Shown: piece after piece, positions 23,601 through 31,929 of the stretch
Position numbering within the stretch: the stretch's first letter is position 1
Layout of the letters: each line of letters starts with the position of its first letter
Translations under genes and position numbers: made by a program
DNA from: Silicimonas sp.
GTDB lineage: Bacteria; Pseudomonadota; Alphaproteobacteria; Rhodobacterales; Rhodobacteraceae
Length of the DNA: 33,974 nucleotides
Reading direction: 5' to 3'
NCBI GenBank assembly: GCA_013002465.1
Contig: JABDJO010000132.1
Span: forward strand, 1-33,974
Notes under the pieces: generated by a model
What the model saw: only the letters and a program-made list of their open reading frames with translations
Told to the model about the DNA's origin: nothing
Database searches by the model: none

Positions 23601-24401
23601 GCGGTCTTCGAAGGTCAGGCGGATATCGGCGATATCGCCAAGGGTGATTACCCGGTCGCCCTCGGTTTTCACCGGCAGATTGTAGATATCCTGCTGTTCG
23701 TCAAAGGACGACGGGATTTTGACCGCAAATGCCCCGGTCGCGGTTTCAACTTCGCCTGCAGCAATCAACTGGTTGTTGTTGACGACCACATTGATCAATT
23801 CGCCTGCGGTGACGTTGTAGGCTTCAAGCCGGAGAGGGTCGATCACGACCTCGACCATTTCGTCGCGGTGGCCGGTCAGAGCGGCTTCGAGGACCGCATC
23901 CAAGCCTTCAAGTCTGTCCTGCAAGTCCTTGGCAACACGCAGCAAAGTGCGTTCAGGCAAGGCACCGGTCAGGTTCACGATGATGATCGGAAATTCCGAG
24001 AAATTGAACTCGTTGATCGTGTATTTCTCGGCCCCTGCCGGAAACTCGGCCTCGACCGAGTTCATGGCGTCGCGCACGTCGGCCATGATCTTGGTCTTGT
24101 CCCAGCCAAATTCGAACTCTAGCACGACACCGGCATAATTCTCGGCCGCCGTGCCTTGCATGGTTTTCAGACCATCCATGTCGGCCAGTTCGGTTTCCAT
24201 CGGTTTGACAAGCAGTTTCTCGCTGTCCTCGGCGGAAATGCCGGGGAAGGGGACACTGACGAACAAGGCCGGGATTTCGATGTCGGGTTCGCCCTCTTTG
24301 GGCAAAAGCGTATAGGCAAATGCACCTGCCATGATCGATAGGATAATGAAGGCGATAACCATGCGTGCCCGGGACGCGGCCCAGTCAACGATGCCAGTCA
24401 T
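20652..24401 (-). CDS. RND-family efflux permease
   Basis: This 1249-residue inner-membrane pump is about 200 residues longer than typical AcrB-like proteins (about 1050). It has the RND layout: an N-terminal helix (ARMVIAFIILSIMAGAFAY), a porter domain, helices 2-6 including VGMLVDGAIVVVEYADKR, a second porter domain and a C-terminal helix set with GIVVNNNIVLIDTYQEY. The proton-relay aspartate pair of AcrB (DD in TM4) is reduced to Asp-Gly here, a pattern seen in several RND subgroups. The extra length lies partly around helix 7 (about 500-560) and in the C-terminal tail. It overlaps the adaptor gene by four bases. No outer-membrane factor gene is adjacent. The substrate is unknown. Confidence 0.92.
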   Translation of the reverse strand: MTGIVDWAASRARMVIAFIILSIMAGAFAYTLLPKEGEPDIEIPALFVSVPFPGISAEDSEKLLVKPMETELADMDGLKTMQGTAAENYAGVVLEFEFGWDKTKIMADVRDAMNSVEAEFPAGAEKYTINEFNFSEFPIIIVNLTGALPERTLLRVAKDLQDRLEGLDAVLEAALTGHRDEMVEVVIDPLRLEAYNVTAGELINVVVNNNQLIAAGEVETATGAFAVKIPSSFDEQQDIYNLPVKTEGDRVITLGDIADIRLTFEDRAGTARFNSENTVALQVVKRKGFNIIDTAAEIRAEIEAEKATWPVELQEAITVGTSNDQSRTVNSMVSQLEGSVLTAIALVMIVVLAALGARSALLVGFAIPTSFLLCFAILAVMGVAISNIVMFGLILAVGMLVDGAIVVVEYADKRIREGSGPMHAYVEAAKRMFWPVVSSTATTLCAFLPMLFWPGVPGQFMGMLPVTLIFVLSASLVVALIYLPVMGGVAGRMSRNFERASAALARSTPWLLRAALVPVALFLMFITAMQVLNPAYLTGTDMGLLGSFLGAVAFVLASMFSSIALGAAKIERRRNRIDTRDRRTLFGHLIAFIAGNPVMPVVTIAAIGAFVVSVFTYFGENNNGVEFFVDSEPEQAIVYVRARGNLSLLEKDALVREVEDSILAVPGIDSAFAFAGAGGLNANTGGAAGPNDTIGQVQIELVPWEDRADYARETGTALEDLDGDVVLERLEEKLATIPGIKIETLNLSRGPASAKPVHLRLKTDDWDKLLSATAIARSFFDALPGLADVEDNLPLPGIDWQIDVDVEKAGRYGADVATVGGMVQLVTRGILLDTMRVDSSDEEVEIRVRLPEKDRVLSTLDTLKVRTQDGLVPLSNFITRKPVAQLAQINRVDQKRFFDVKAGVEDGLFKISRQDEILGFGSELTEAEWAATGNAQKFRTDALQLGNFLITHPDYAADPADFQKALEGDDVTFTPVTPNERIELITTWIETESPFPAGIDWEWTGDQEDQAESQAFLQTGFSAALGLMFIILLAQFNSFYNAVLVLLAVVLSTTGVLIGMMVMGQPFSIIMTGTGIVALAGIVVNNNIVLIDTYQEYSKYMPRIEAIIRTAEARIRPVLLTTITTMAGLAPMMFGLSLDFFGGGYSIDSPTALWWKQLATAVVFGLGIATVLTLVFTPSMLALRIWSWNILAYVLTILSALTRGSGSRTARDWALRRAAGRLKNAEILWDVDTDPTEPKKPVPDLKAAE

Positions 24402-25633
24402 TCCTGGGCCTCCCGGTAGGTGGCAGCGACTGCGACACCATCAGTGACAAACTCCTGACCTACGACGATGATGTCGACACGGTTATCCAGACCAGACACC
24501 CAGATGCCTTCGGTTGTATCCCGGATCACGCCAACTTCGGCGAACTCGGCCTTGTTGTCGCGCACCAGACGCACGCCCAGATGACCTTCGTCGTCAAGCG
24601 TCAGGGCCGACTGAGGCAAAAGATGTGCGGTCTGGCCGTCGGACTGGATCGCGATTTCCGCGGTCTGGCCGTCACGGATGGTCAGGTCCTTGTTGGGAAC
24701 TTCGACATCGACCCTGAAGGTCCGGGTGGTGGGATCGGCCGAGCGTGAAAGAAAGGTTACGCGCCCGACAACTTCGCGCCCCGAAGCAAGGCGCGCGCCG
24801 GCCATGGCGCCGACTTCGACACGGTCGACCATGATTTCGGGCACGAAACCGACAAGTTTGATCGTATCCAGTTGTATGATGGTCGCGCAGAGCGATCCTG
24901 GCTGCAAAAGCGAGCCAAGTTCGGCGGCATCGGTTTCCAGAAGCCCTGCAAAGGGCGCACGGATTTCCAGTTTGCTGAGTTCGTTCTTGGCCGCGGCGAC
25001 GGCGGCTTCGGCGGCCTGGATGCCCGATTGCGCGGCTTCAAGGTTGGAATTGGCCGACTGCACCCCTGCGCGTGCGGCTTCGACGGCCGCCGTTGCCTGG
25101 GCGACACGCGTGGTCGAGGCAAAACCTTCCTCGCCCAGACGCGAGGCGGCGCGGTCGTTGATGTCGGCTTCGGCCAGACGGGCGCGTGCTTCGGCCAGGC
25201 GGGCCTCGGCTTCGGGGACGCGGGCCATGGCTTCGCGCAACTTGGCTTCGGTTTCGACAAGAATGATCTGCCGGGTTCCGGGATCAAGTTCGCACAAAAG
25301 GTCTCCGGCATCCACGAATGCACCGCGCCGCGCCGGTTCGCTGATCATCTGGCCCGATGTTTCCGCCTTGACGTCGACCTGGCGGACAGCTTCGGTCCGA
25401 CCCCTGAGAATGACCGCCCCATCGACGGTATTCGCGGTCGAGCGCATGGCAACAACCGATACGGCGTTGCTTTCTTCTGTTTCAACATCGGTCGGGGTAT
25501 CGCTCGCGGACTCGGCAGCAACCGCCTCGGCCGTGCCAGCGCCTGCAAATTCCAGCAAGGCATCCCGTTGCAAAACCACGAAATACAACGCTGCGACCAC
25601 CAGAACGGCTGTCAGAACGGATAGGAGTCTCAT
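24398..25633 (-). CDS. RND efflux periplasmic adaptor (HlyD family)
   Basis: This 411-residue adaptor would link the RND permease to an outer-membrane channel. It starts with a short cytoplasmic/membrane segment (RLLSVLTAVLVVAALYFVVLQRD) and lacks a lipobox, so it is anchored by its N-terminal helix. The barrel-sandwich part has GAFVDAGDLLCELDPG, followed by an alanine/glutamate-rich coiled coil (about 125-215; e.g. AEARLAEARARLAEAD and QSANSNLEAAQSGIQAAE). The second half of the sandwich contains IRAPFAGLLE, and the beta-barrel region GREVVGRVTFLSRSADPTTRTF follows. No strong ribosome binding site is visible. A promoter with adjacent palindrome lies upstream. The last codon pair overlaps the permease start (ATGA), so the two are coupled. 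Confidence 0.9.
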   Translation of the reverse strand: MRLLSVLTAVLVVAALYFVVLQRDALLEFAGAGTAEAVAAESASDTPTDVETEESNAVSVVAMRSTANTVDGAVILRGRTEAVRQVDVKAETSGQMISEPARRGAFVDAGDLLCELDPGTRQIILVETEAKLREAMARVPEAEARLAEARARLAEADINDRAASRLGEEGFASTTRVAQATAAVEAARAGVQSANSNLEAAQSGIQAAEAAVAAAKNELSKLEIRAPFAGLLETDAAELGSLLQPGSLCATIIQLDTIKLVGFVPEIMVDRVEVGAMAGARLASGREVVGRVTFLSRSADPTTRTFRVDVEVPNKDLTIRDGQTAEIAIQSDGQTAHLLPQSALTLDDEGHLGVRLVRDNKAEFAEVGVIRDTTEGIWVSGLDNRVDIIVVGQEFVTDGVAVAATYREAQE

Positions 25634-25694
25634 TTCTGGTTCGTGTCCTTAGATTTCCGGCAGGCCCCAATCGGGGTTTCTGTTGATCAAAATT

Positions 25695-25739
25695 CTAAAC
25701 TGTTTAGTTCAGATTATACAAATCAGTTAACGACTGCAA
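25695..25739 (-). promoter_or_regulatory. Promoter and operator of the RND operon
   Basis: Read on the minus strand, TTGCAG (complement of 25734-25739) lies 15 bases before a perfect TATAAT (complement of 25713-25718). A perfect inverted repeat CTAAAC-A-GTTTAG (25695-25707) lies just downstream, covering the expected transcription start. The short spacing weakens the -35 call. A TetR-type repressor is the natural candidate for such a site; no such gene is in the window. Confidence 0.6.
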
Positions 25740-25833
25740 GATTTCAACCCTTTCGTTACGTTCAGTTCTTTGCAATCCGGGAATCGACGGGATAAGAGAG
25801 CGAAACACGGTCCAAACAGGGTGGCAAAGCGCG

Positions 25834-26490
25834 GTGTCTAACCAGGATTCCTTTATTGACGAGGTCACCGACGAAGTTCGTCGCGACAGGCTTTTCGCAC
25901 TGATGCGCCGCTATGGCTGGATCGCAATTCTGGTGGTAATCGTCGTTGTCGGCGGTGCCGCGTTCAATGAATGGCGAAAAGCCGCCGCAAGGGCCGAGGC
26001 AGAGGCGGCGGGCGAGGCTCTTTTGGGGGCCTTGTCGGAAGAAACGGCGGAGGCGCGTGCGACTGCTCTTGCGGCCTTGCCAGTGGCCGATACCGGCGAA
26101 AAACGCGCCATTGCGGCGCTTTTGCTGTCTGCGGCGGAAGCCGAGGCGGGCGAAGATGCCAAGGCGCTGGCGACGCTGGAGACCCTGGCTGGGGACCCCG
26201 AAACACCAGTAATTTATCGTGATCTGGCGATCCTGAAACGGGTCATGCTAGGGCAGGATATCCCCCCTGAAGACCGGATCGCCGCCTTGCAGCCCCTGAT
26301 GCAGCCCGGCAATCCTTTTCGGCTTCTGGCCATCGAACAGAGGGCACTTGCGGAAATCGAACTGGGCCAGACCGATACGGCCATCGAGACACTGACCGAT
26401 ATCCTTGCGGATGCGGATCGGACAGAAGGCTTGCGCCGACGTGTTTCGCAGTTGATTGTGGCCTTGGGCGGATCGCTCGAACAAGGCTAG
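25834..26490 (+). CDS. YfgM-like membrane-anchored TPR protein
   Basis: This 218-residue protein has a short cytoplasmic N-terminus (SNQDSFIDEVTDEVRRDRL), one membrane helix at about 29-45 (WIAILVVIVVVGGAAF), and an Ala/Glu-rich periplasmic part with TPR-like helices. This is the layout of E. coli YfgM, a SecYEG-associated periplasmic chaperone-network protein. The start is GTG 25834 with AGGGTGG upstream. The order YfgM-like, BamB-like, Der is the same as in E. coli, which supports the assignment. The stop is 26 bases before the BamB-like start, so the two are probably co-transcribed from a promoter in the 200-base divergent region shared with the RND operon. Confidence 0.8.
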   Translation: MSNQDSFIDEVTDEVRRDRLFALMRRYGWIAILVVIVVVGGAAFNEWRKAAARAEAEAAGEALLGALSEETAEARATALAALPVADTGEKRAIAALLLSAAEAEAGEDAKALATLETLAGDPETPVIYRDLAILKRVMLGQDIPPEDRIAALQPLMQPGNPFRLLAIEQRALAEIELGQTDTAIETLTDILADADRTEGLRRRVSQLIVALGGSLEQG

Positions 26491-26516
26491 GTGGCAACGA
26501 AACGAGGGGCAAGCAC

Positions 26517-27812
26517 GTGAAACACCTCACGAAATCTGTGGTTCTGCTGGCCGCCTTGTCGGCCTGTGGCGACCAGGAGTTGATCCTGGAAGGCGAACGC
26601 TTCGATCTGGAAGGCACCGCAGCTGAGGAAGTTGTGAACCGCGCCGCACCTCTGGCGTTGCCGGCTGCGTCGGTGAACGCCGAATGGACCCATGCCAACG
26701 GAAATGCCCGTCACCAGCTAAACCATCCGGCCCTTGGCCGTGAATTGGCGCGGCGCTGGAGCGTCACGATTGGTCAGGGCAATGATCGCAAGCACCGGAT
26801 CACTGCCGATCCCGTGGTTGCAGGTGGCCGCATTTATACAATGGACAGCCGCTCGACCGTCAGCGCCCACACAACGGGCGGTGCGGCGGTCTGGGCGCGC
26901 AACCTGACGCCTGCTTCGGACAATGAAGACGATGCCTCGGGCGGTGGATTGGCGGTCGCGGGCGGTGTGGTGTTCGCCACGACCGGGTTTGGCGAACTGA
27001 CGGCGCTCAACGCCGCATCGGGTGAGACCATCTGGGTGCAGGATCTGGATGCCGCGTCCACCGGCGCGCCAACGGTTGCCGATGGTGTGGTCTACGTTGT
27101 CACCAGAGATTCCATCGGCTGGGCGATTGACGCCGCCGACGGGCGCATCCTTTGGCAGGTCTTCGGCGCCACGGATATTACCGGCATCGCGGGCGGTCCG
27201 GCCCCAAGTGTCGCCGGGCCTGTGGTGATCTTTCCCTTGGCGTCCGGCCAGATGGTTGCCGCCGTCGCGGGAACTGGCGCGCAGACCTGGGCGGCAAGTG
27301 TCGCAGGCAAAAGGCGCGGCCGGGCGTTTTCACGCTATTCCGATCTATCCGGTGCCCCGGTTGTTGTCGGCACCGTGGTTTATGCCAGCAACCATGCGGG
27401 CCGCGTGGCCGCCTTCGACAGCGCCACGGGCCAGCCGATCTGGCGCGGCAGCGAAGGCTCGATCAGCCCGGTCTGGGTTGTCGGAAGCTCGGTCTTTCTG
27501 GTCTCTGATGAAAACCGCTTGATCCGATTGGACGCCAGCACGGGCGACGTTATCTGGGCTCAGAATCTGCCGTTCTTCACGCGCGAGCGCATCAAGCGGC
27601 GAAAGGCGACCTTTGCCCATTACGGGCCGGTCTTGGCAGGCGGGCGGCTTTTGGTTGTTTCCGACGACGGAATGCTGCGCCAATTCGATCCGGTGACCGG
27701 CAATCTTATCGCGGCTTCGGAACTGCCCGGGCGCGCGGCGCGCAATCCCGTGGTCGCGGGCGGGACCCTTTACATTGTCACCGAAAACGGTCAGCTACAC
27801 GCCCTTCGCTGA
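26517..27812 (+). CDS. bamB: BamB-like outer-membrane assembly lipoprotein
   Basis: This 431-residue lipoprotein is a PQQ-type beta-propeller like BamB, the accessory subunit of the BAM complex that inserts outer-membrane beta-barrels. The signal peptide ends in the lipobox ALSAC with Cys17. Repeated blades carry the W-containing motif ([46 protein letters not shown]) separated by VxVAGGxVYxxT segments; about seven blades can be counted. The start is GTG 26517, with GAGGGG upstream at 26504. The stop precedes der by 16 bases. The name rests on lipidation, propeller fold and gene order; other PQQ-like propeller lipoproteins cannot be excluded. Confidence 0.86.
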   Translation: MKHLTKSVVLLAALSACGDQELILEGERFDLEGTAAEEVVNRAAPLALPAASVNAEWTHANGNARHQLNHPALGRELARRWSVTIGQGNDRKHRITADPVVAGGRIYTMDSRSTVSAHTTGGAAVWARNLTPASDNEDDASGGGLAVAGGVVFATTGFGELTALNAASGETIWVQDLDAASTGAPTVADGVVYVVTRDSIGWAIDAADGRILWQVFGATDITGIAGGPAPSVAGPVVIFPLASGQMVAAVAGTGAQTWAASVAGKRRGRAFSRYSDLSGAPVVVGTVVYASNHAGRVAAFDSATGQPIWRGSEGSISPVWVVGSSVFLVSDENRLIRLDASTGDVIWAQNLPFFTRERIKRRKATFAHYGPVLAGGRLLVVSDDGMLRQFDPVTGNLIAASELPGRAARNPVVAGGTLYIVTENGQLHALR

Positions 27813-27828
27813 CAGGTTCGGTATCGAC

Positions 27829-29298
27829 ATGAGTTTCACCCTGGCAATCGTCGGACGCCCCAATGTGGGCAAGTCGACGCTGTTCAATCGTCTGGTTGGC
27901 AAACGTCTGGCCTTGGTCGACGACCAGCCGGGGGTTACGCGCGATTTGCGCGAGGGCGAGGCGCGTCTGGCCGATCTGCGTTTCACCGTCATCGACACCG
28001 CGGGGCTGGAAGAGGCGACAGACGAAAGCCTGCAGGGGCGGATGAGACGGTTGACGGAACGTGCCGTTGAAATGGCCGATGCCTGCATTTTCATGATCGA
28101 CGCACGGGCCGGCGTTCTGCCTGCCGACGAGGTCTTTGCCGACATCCTGCGCAAGAAAAACGCCAACGTCATCCTTGCCGCCAACAAGGGCGAGGGCAGG
28201 GCCGCCGATGGCGGCGTGATCGAAGCTTATTCCCTTGGGCTTGGCGAACCCTTGCGCATGTCGGCTGAACACGCCGAGGGGATGGGCGAACTGGCCCATG
28301 TTCTGCGGCCTCTGATCGAGGCTCATACGTCAGATATCAATCAACCCGCTGACCAGGCGCCCGATATTGATCTGGAGATCGACGAAGACGCTGACACCCC
28401 AGTGCGCCAGCCGACGCCCGAGCGCCCCTTGCAAATCGCCGTAGTCGGTCGCCCGAATGCGGGAAAGTCGACATTGATCAACCAGCTTCTGGGCGAGGAC
28501 CGGCTTTTGACTGGCCCCGAAGCCGGGATCACCCGCGACGCAATTTCGCTGCCCTTCGACTGGGACGGGCTGCCGGTGCGCATCTTTGACACCGCGGGTA
28601 TGCGCAAAAAAGCGCGGGTTCAGGAAAAGCTGGAAAAATTGTCGGTCGCGGATGGCTTGCGCGCGGTCAAGTTCGCCGAGGTCGTGATCGTCCTTCTGGA
28701 TGCCGCCATTCCCTTCGAACAACAGGACCTGCGCATCGCCGATCTGGCCGAGCGGGAAGGGCGTGCTGTGGTCGTCGCCGTTAACAAGTGGGATGTGGAA
28801 GAACATCGGCAGGAAAAGCTGCGCGAGTTGAAGGAAAATTTCGAACGCCTGTTGCCGCAGCTGCGCGGCGCGCCATTGGTCACGGTTTCGGCCAAGACCG
28901 GGCGCGGCATGGACCGGCTGCGCGAAGCGGTGCAGCGCGCCTATGACGTCTGGAACCGCCGCGTGCCGACCGCTGCGCTCAATCGCTGGCTTACCGGCAT
29001 GGTCGAAGCGCATCCGCCCCCGGCGCCGGGTGGGCGACGGATCAAGCTCAGGTATGCCACCCAGGCCAAGACACGGCCCCCCGGTTTCGTCGTCATGGCG
29101 TCTTTCCCCGACAAGCTGGCCGAAAGCTATAAACGTTACCTGATCAACGGTCTGCGCGACGATTTTGATATGCCGGGCACGCCAATCCGGCTGACCTTCC
29201 GCGGGCAGGGCGACAAGAACCCCTATAAGAACAGGAAGAAATCCACGCCCTCCCGTCTGCGCAAGCATTTGGGCAAACCGCCCCTGAAAGAAAGCTGA
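27829..29298 (+). CDS. der: Ribosome assembly GTPase Der (EngA)
   Basis: This 489-residue protein is the double-GTPase Der, needed for 50S ribosomal subunit maturation. The first GTPase has G1 GRPNVGKS (9-16), G3 DTAGL, and a G4 position reading NKGE rather than NKxD. The second has G1 GRPNAGKS (207-214), G3 DTAGM and G4 NKWD (319-322), with SAKTGRG as G5. The C-terminal KH-like domain contains the Arg-rich [17 protein letters not shown]. The start at 27829 ([12 protein letters not shown]) is favoured over the upstream in-frame start at 27775, which overlaps bamB. The stop overlaps the next start as TGATG. Confidence 0.95.
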   Translation: MSFTLAIVGRPNVGKSTLFNRLVGKRLALVDDQPGVTRDLREGEARLADLRFTVIDTAGLEEATDESLQGRMRRLTERAVEMADACIFMIDARAGVLPADEVFADILRKKNANVILAANKGEGRAADGGVIEAYSLGLGEPLRMSAEHAEGMGELAHVLRPLIEAHTSDINQPADQAPDIDLEIDEDADTPVRQPTPERPLQIAVVGRPNAGKSTLINQLLGEDRLLTGPEAGITRDAISLPFDWDGLPVRIFDTAGMRKKARVQEKLEKLSVADGLRAVKFAEVVIVLLDAAIPFEQQDLRIADLAEREGRAVVVAVNKWDVEEHRQEKLRELKENFERLLPQLRGAPLVTVSAKTGRGMDRLREAVQRAYDVWNRRVPTAALNRWLTGMVEAHPPPAPGGRRIKLRYATQAKTRPPGFVVMASFPDKLAESYKRYLINGLRDDFDMPGTPIRLTFRGQGDKNPYKNRKKSTPSRLRKHLGKPPLKES

Positions 29299-29969
29299 TG
29301 CGTCGTCTTCTTGTCGCTCTTGCCATCTTCGTATTGATCCTCGGGGCCGGAGTGATCTGGACCGCGAACCCCGGCACCGACGAAGCCTATGCAGCCGCCG
29401 AATCGCGTATCGACGCCGCCATTGCCGAAGAAGCCCGTATCCTGCGCCTGTCCGACCTGTCCAATCTTGGCCATCTGCCGCCAAGGATCGCCGAGATGAC
29501 GGATCTCATCCAACTGGATCTGCGCGGCACGCTTGTGTCGGATGTGTCGGTCCTATCCGGTCTTCAGAACCTGCGGATACTGAACCTGCACGGCACGCTT
29601 CTTCGCAATGTCGACCCGCTGGCGGGACTGCCGGCCCTTGATACGCTCGATGTCGGGGAAACCTGGATCTCGGACATCGCACCCCTGACCAAAATGCCGG
29701 AACTTAGACGTCTCGATATCGGAACGACGCAGATCAAAAGCCTTGAGCCCGCGACCCGCATGGAGCGGTTGAATTGGATCAATCTGCATGGCGCCCACGC
29801 CCTCGACGGCTCTCAAACCGCTTACCAGGCCTTGATCGACAAGGGCCTGACGGTGAACAACGGGCGCGCGTTTCGCCAGGATTACAGACCCGGCTTTCTT
29901 CAACGGCTTCGGATTCGCGTAGAGCGGATCGTACATCGTGCCCGCCTTGGACTGGGCGCGAACCGTTAA
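29298..29969 (+). CDS. Exported leucine-rich-repeat protein coupled to der
   Basis: This 223-residue protein begins with a signal or membrane-anchor helix (RRLLVALAIFVLILGAGVIW). It then has about five leucine-rich repeats of the internalin-like 21-23 residue type: LIQLDLRGTLVSDVSVL, LRILNLHGTLLRNVDPL, LDTLDVGETWISDIAPL, LRRLDIGTTQIKSLEPA and a last partial one. The repeats fit a short protein-binding solenoid in the periplasm. The C-terminus is basic (RLRIRVERIVHRARLG). The start overlaps the der stop (TGATG), so it is translationally coupled to an essential ribosome-assembly gene. I do not know a role. The following 237 bases hold no gene I can see. Confidence 0.75.
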   Translation: MRRLLVALAIFVLILGAGVIWTANPGTDEAYAAAESRIDAAIAEEARILRLSDLSNLGHLPPRIAEMTDLIQLDLRGTLVSDVSVLSGLQNLRILNLHGTLLRNVDPLAGLPALDTLDVGETWISDIAPLTKMPELRRLDIGTTQIKSLEPATRMERLNWINLHGAHALDGSQTAYQALIDKGLTVNNGRAFRQDYRPGFLQRLRIRVERIVHRARLGLGANR

Positions 29970-30206
29970 GCTTGAAGATCGGCAAAAGCCTGCATATCGC
30001 GCGAGTTTCTTCCGGCAGAATTTGGCGCAGCCCTGAGTATCGGCACGAAACCGCGAGCCGCAGGAGGCCGAAGTCGACAAGCCGTGGCGCATTTGTTCCC
30101 GACGGTTCACGGCCTATTGCGCAAGGCAAGCCGGGTTTCTAGCTCTGTTACCGAAGCTTCTAACCGAGGCTCGGGCCCGGCCTCCAGTCAGATGGAGACC
30201 AAGACA

Positions 30207-30440
30207 ATGAAGACGACACCTATTCTGCTCATGCTTGTTTTAGGGCTTGGCGCAACCACGGCCATGGCGGCCGTCGAAGATACTGACGGCGATGGCGTTT
30301 ACTCGATGGAGGAACTGAAGGCGGCGTATCCTGAGATCACCGACGAGGCGTTCGAGGAAGCCGACTTGAACGCGGACGGTGCCATCGACGCCGAAGAACT
30401 GGCCGCTGCCGAGGCCGCTGGCCTTCTGACGGCCAGCTAA
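30207..30440 (+). CDS. Small exported EF-hand protein
   Basis: This 77-residue protein has a signal peptide (MKTTPILLMLVLGLGATTAMA) and a mature part of two EF-hand loops: DTDGDGVYSMEE (about residues 25-36) and DLNADGAIDAEE (about 53-64). Both have the 12-residue pattern with acidic residues at 1, 3, 5 and 12 (Asn at 3 in the second), so calcium binding is likely. The start at 30207 is favoured because GGAG lies nine bases upstream and the signal peptide begins there; the open frame reaches back to 30084. It is followed at once by a strong terminator, so it is probably monocistronic or the end of its unit. A periplasmic calcium buffer or sensor is a guess. Confidence 0.8.
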   Translation: MKTTPILLMLVLGLGATTAMAAVEDTDGDGVYSMEELKAAYPEITDEAFEEADLNADGAIDAEELAAAEAAGLLTAS

Positions 30441-30447
30441 ACCGGCC

Positions 30448-30492
30448 CGGGCCGCCCTCTTTTGCCTTTCCCAGAGGGCGGCCCGAATCTTT
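30448..30492 (+). terminator. Rho-independent terminator after the EF-hand gene
   Basis: A perfect 12-bp stem CGGGCCGCCCTC (30448-30459) / GAGGGCGGCCCG (30474-30485) with a 14-base loop is followed by AATCTTTT. It ends the EF-hand transcript and separates it from the convergent serS. Confidence 0.85.
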
Positions 30493-30502
30493 TAGTGCCT
30501 GC

Positions 30503-31792
30503 TCAAGCCAGTTCGCCATCGGGTGTGATCCGTGTCGCACCCCCCAACCAGGGCCCAAGCCCCTGGGGAAGAACGACACCACCATCCGACGTCTGGCCAT
30601 TTTCCAGAACCGCGATCAGCGCGCGGCCGACGGCCACGCCCGAGCCGTTCAGTGTATGCACGAACTGGGGTTTTCCCTCGCCATCGCGAAAGCGCGCATT
30701 CATCCGGCGGGCTTGGAAATCGCCACAGGTCGAGACCGACGAGATCTCGCGATAGGTGTTCTGCCCTGGCAACCAGACTTCGATGTCATAGGTGCGGCGC
30801 GCACCAAACCCAAGATCGCCGGTGCATAGCGACACCGTTCGATAGGCCAGGCAAAGACGCTGCAAAATGTTCTCGGCGCAAACCAGCATGCGCTGTTGTT
30901 CGTCCTCCGAGGCATCGGGATGTACGATCGACACCATTTCGACCTTTTCGAACTGGTGCTGACGCAACATGCCAGAGGTGTCCTTGCCCGCGGACCCGGC
31001 TTCCGAGCGGAAACACTGGGTATGGGCGGTATATCGGCGCGGCAAATACTCGGCGTCGATGATATGGCCTGCGACGATGTTGGTCAGCGGCACTTCGGAC
31101 GTCGGGATCAGCCATTGGCCCTCGCGAGTCTGATAGCTGTCTTCGGCGAACTTCGGCAGCTGGTTCGTGCCATACATCGCCTCGTCCCGCACCAGAATCG
31201 GCGGAATGACCTCGGTCAGCCCGTGGTCATGCGTATGCACATCCAGCATCATCTGGGCCAACGCGCGATGAACCCGCGCCACGGCCCCCGACATCAACAC
31301 GAACCGGCTGCCCGAAAGCTTGGCGGCGGTTTCGAAATCCATGCCGGGTTTGACGCCCTTGATTTCGAAATGCTCTACCGGCTTGAAATCGAAGGTCGGC
31401 AAATCGCCCCAGCGGTGGATTTCCAGATTGTCATCCTCATCGGCACCGTCCGGTACGTCGTCGTAGGGCAGATTGGGCAGACCCATCAGCAATTCGCGCA
31501 GGCGGAGATCTTCTGCCTTGGCCTCGTCCTCAAGCCGGGCGATTTCGTCCTTCTTTTCGGCCACGAGGGCACGCAGACGTTCAAACTCGGCGTCGTCGCC
31601 GCGCCCCTTGGCGGCGCCTACTTCCTTCGATGCGGCATTGCGCTCGGCCTGTGCCGCCTCGGCCGCCGTGATCTTGGCGCGCCGCGCTTCGTCAATCGCC
31701 AGGACCTCGGACGACACGCCCGAAAGCCCCCGGCGCGCCATTGCGGCGTCGAACTGGTCCGGGTTTTCGCGGATTGCGCGGATGTCGTGCAT
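30503..31792 (-). CDS. serS: Seryl-tRNA synthetase
   Basis: This 429-residue class II aminoacyl-tRNA synthetase charges tRNA-Ser. The N-terminal coiled-coil arm is clear ([12 protein letters not shown] region, then [22 protein letters not shown] and [17 protein letters not shown]). Motif 2 is [21 protein letters not shown] with the catalytic FRxE, and motif 3 is [17 protein letters not shown]. The start is the ATG at 31792 with GGAGAGG upstream on the minus strand; the open frame continues to 31858 but has no better site. It diverges from the Ppx/GppA gene and converges on the EF-hand gene. Length and motifs are normal. Confidence 0.96.
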   Translation of the reverse strand: MHDIRAIRENPDQFDAAMARRGLSGVSSEVLAIDEARRAKITAAEAAQAERNAASKEVGAAKGRGDDAEFERLRALVAEKKDEIARLEDEAKAEDLRLRELLMGLPNLPYDDVPDGADEDDNLEIHRWGDLPTFDFKPVEHFEIKGVKPGMDFETAAKLSGSRFVLMSGAVARVHRALAQMMLDVHTHDHGLTEVIPPILVRDEAMYGTNQLPKFAEDSYQTREGQWLIPTSEVPLTNIVAGHIIDAEYLPRRYTAHTQCFRSEAGSAGKDTSGMLRQHQFEKVEMVSIVHPDASEDEQQRMLVCAENILQRLCLAYRTVSLCTGDLGFGARRTYDIEVWLPGQNTYREISSVSTCGDFQARRMNARFRDGEGKPQFVHTLNGSGVAVGRALIAVLENGQTSDGGVVLPQGLGPWLGGATRITPDGELA

Positions 31793-31889
31793 CGGTCCTC
31801 TCCTTTTGATCAATGGCTGTTCTATTACGCATTTTGCCGGGCAGGGGAACCCGTCCAAGCCGAACTCGGCCCTTGCGTGAGCAACAATC

Positions 31890-31906
31890 CATCCCCTAGG
31901 GTGATG
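31890..31906. promoter_or_regulatory. Palindrome between serS and the Ppx/GppA gene
   Basis: A perfect palindrome CCCTAGGG (31894-31901) is flanked by CATC (31890-31893) and GATG (31903-31906), extending the symmetry with one extra base. It lies in the 137-base divergent region and could be an operator for either gene. Its function is unknown. Confidence 0.35.
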
Positions 31907-31929
31907 CTAACCAGATATCGGAGGGCGAT

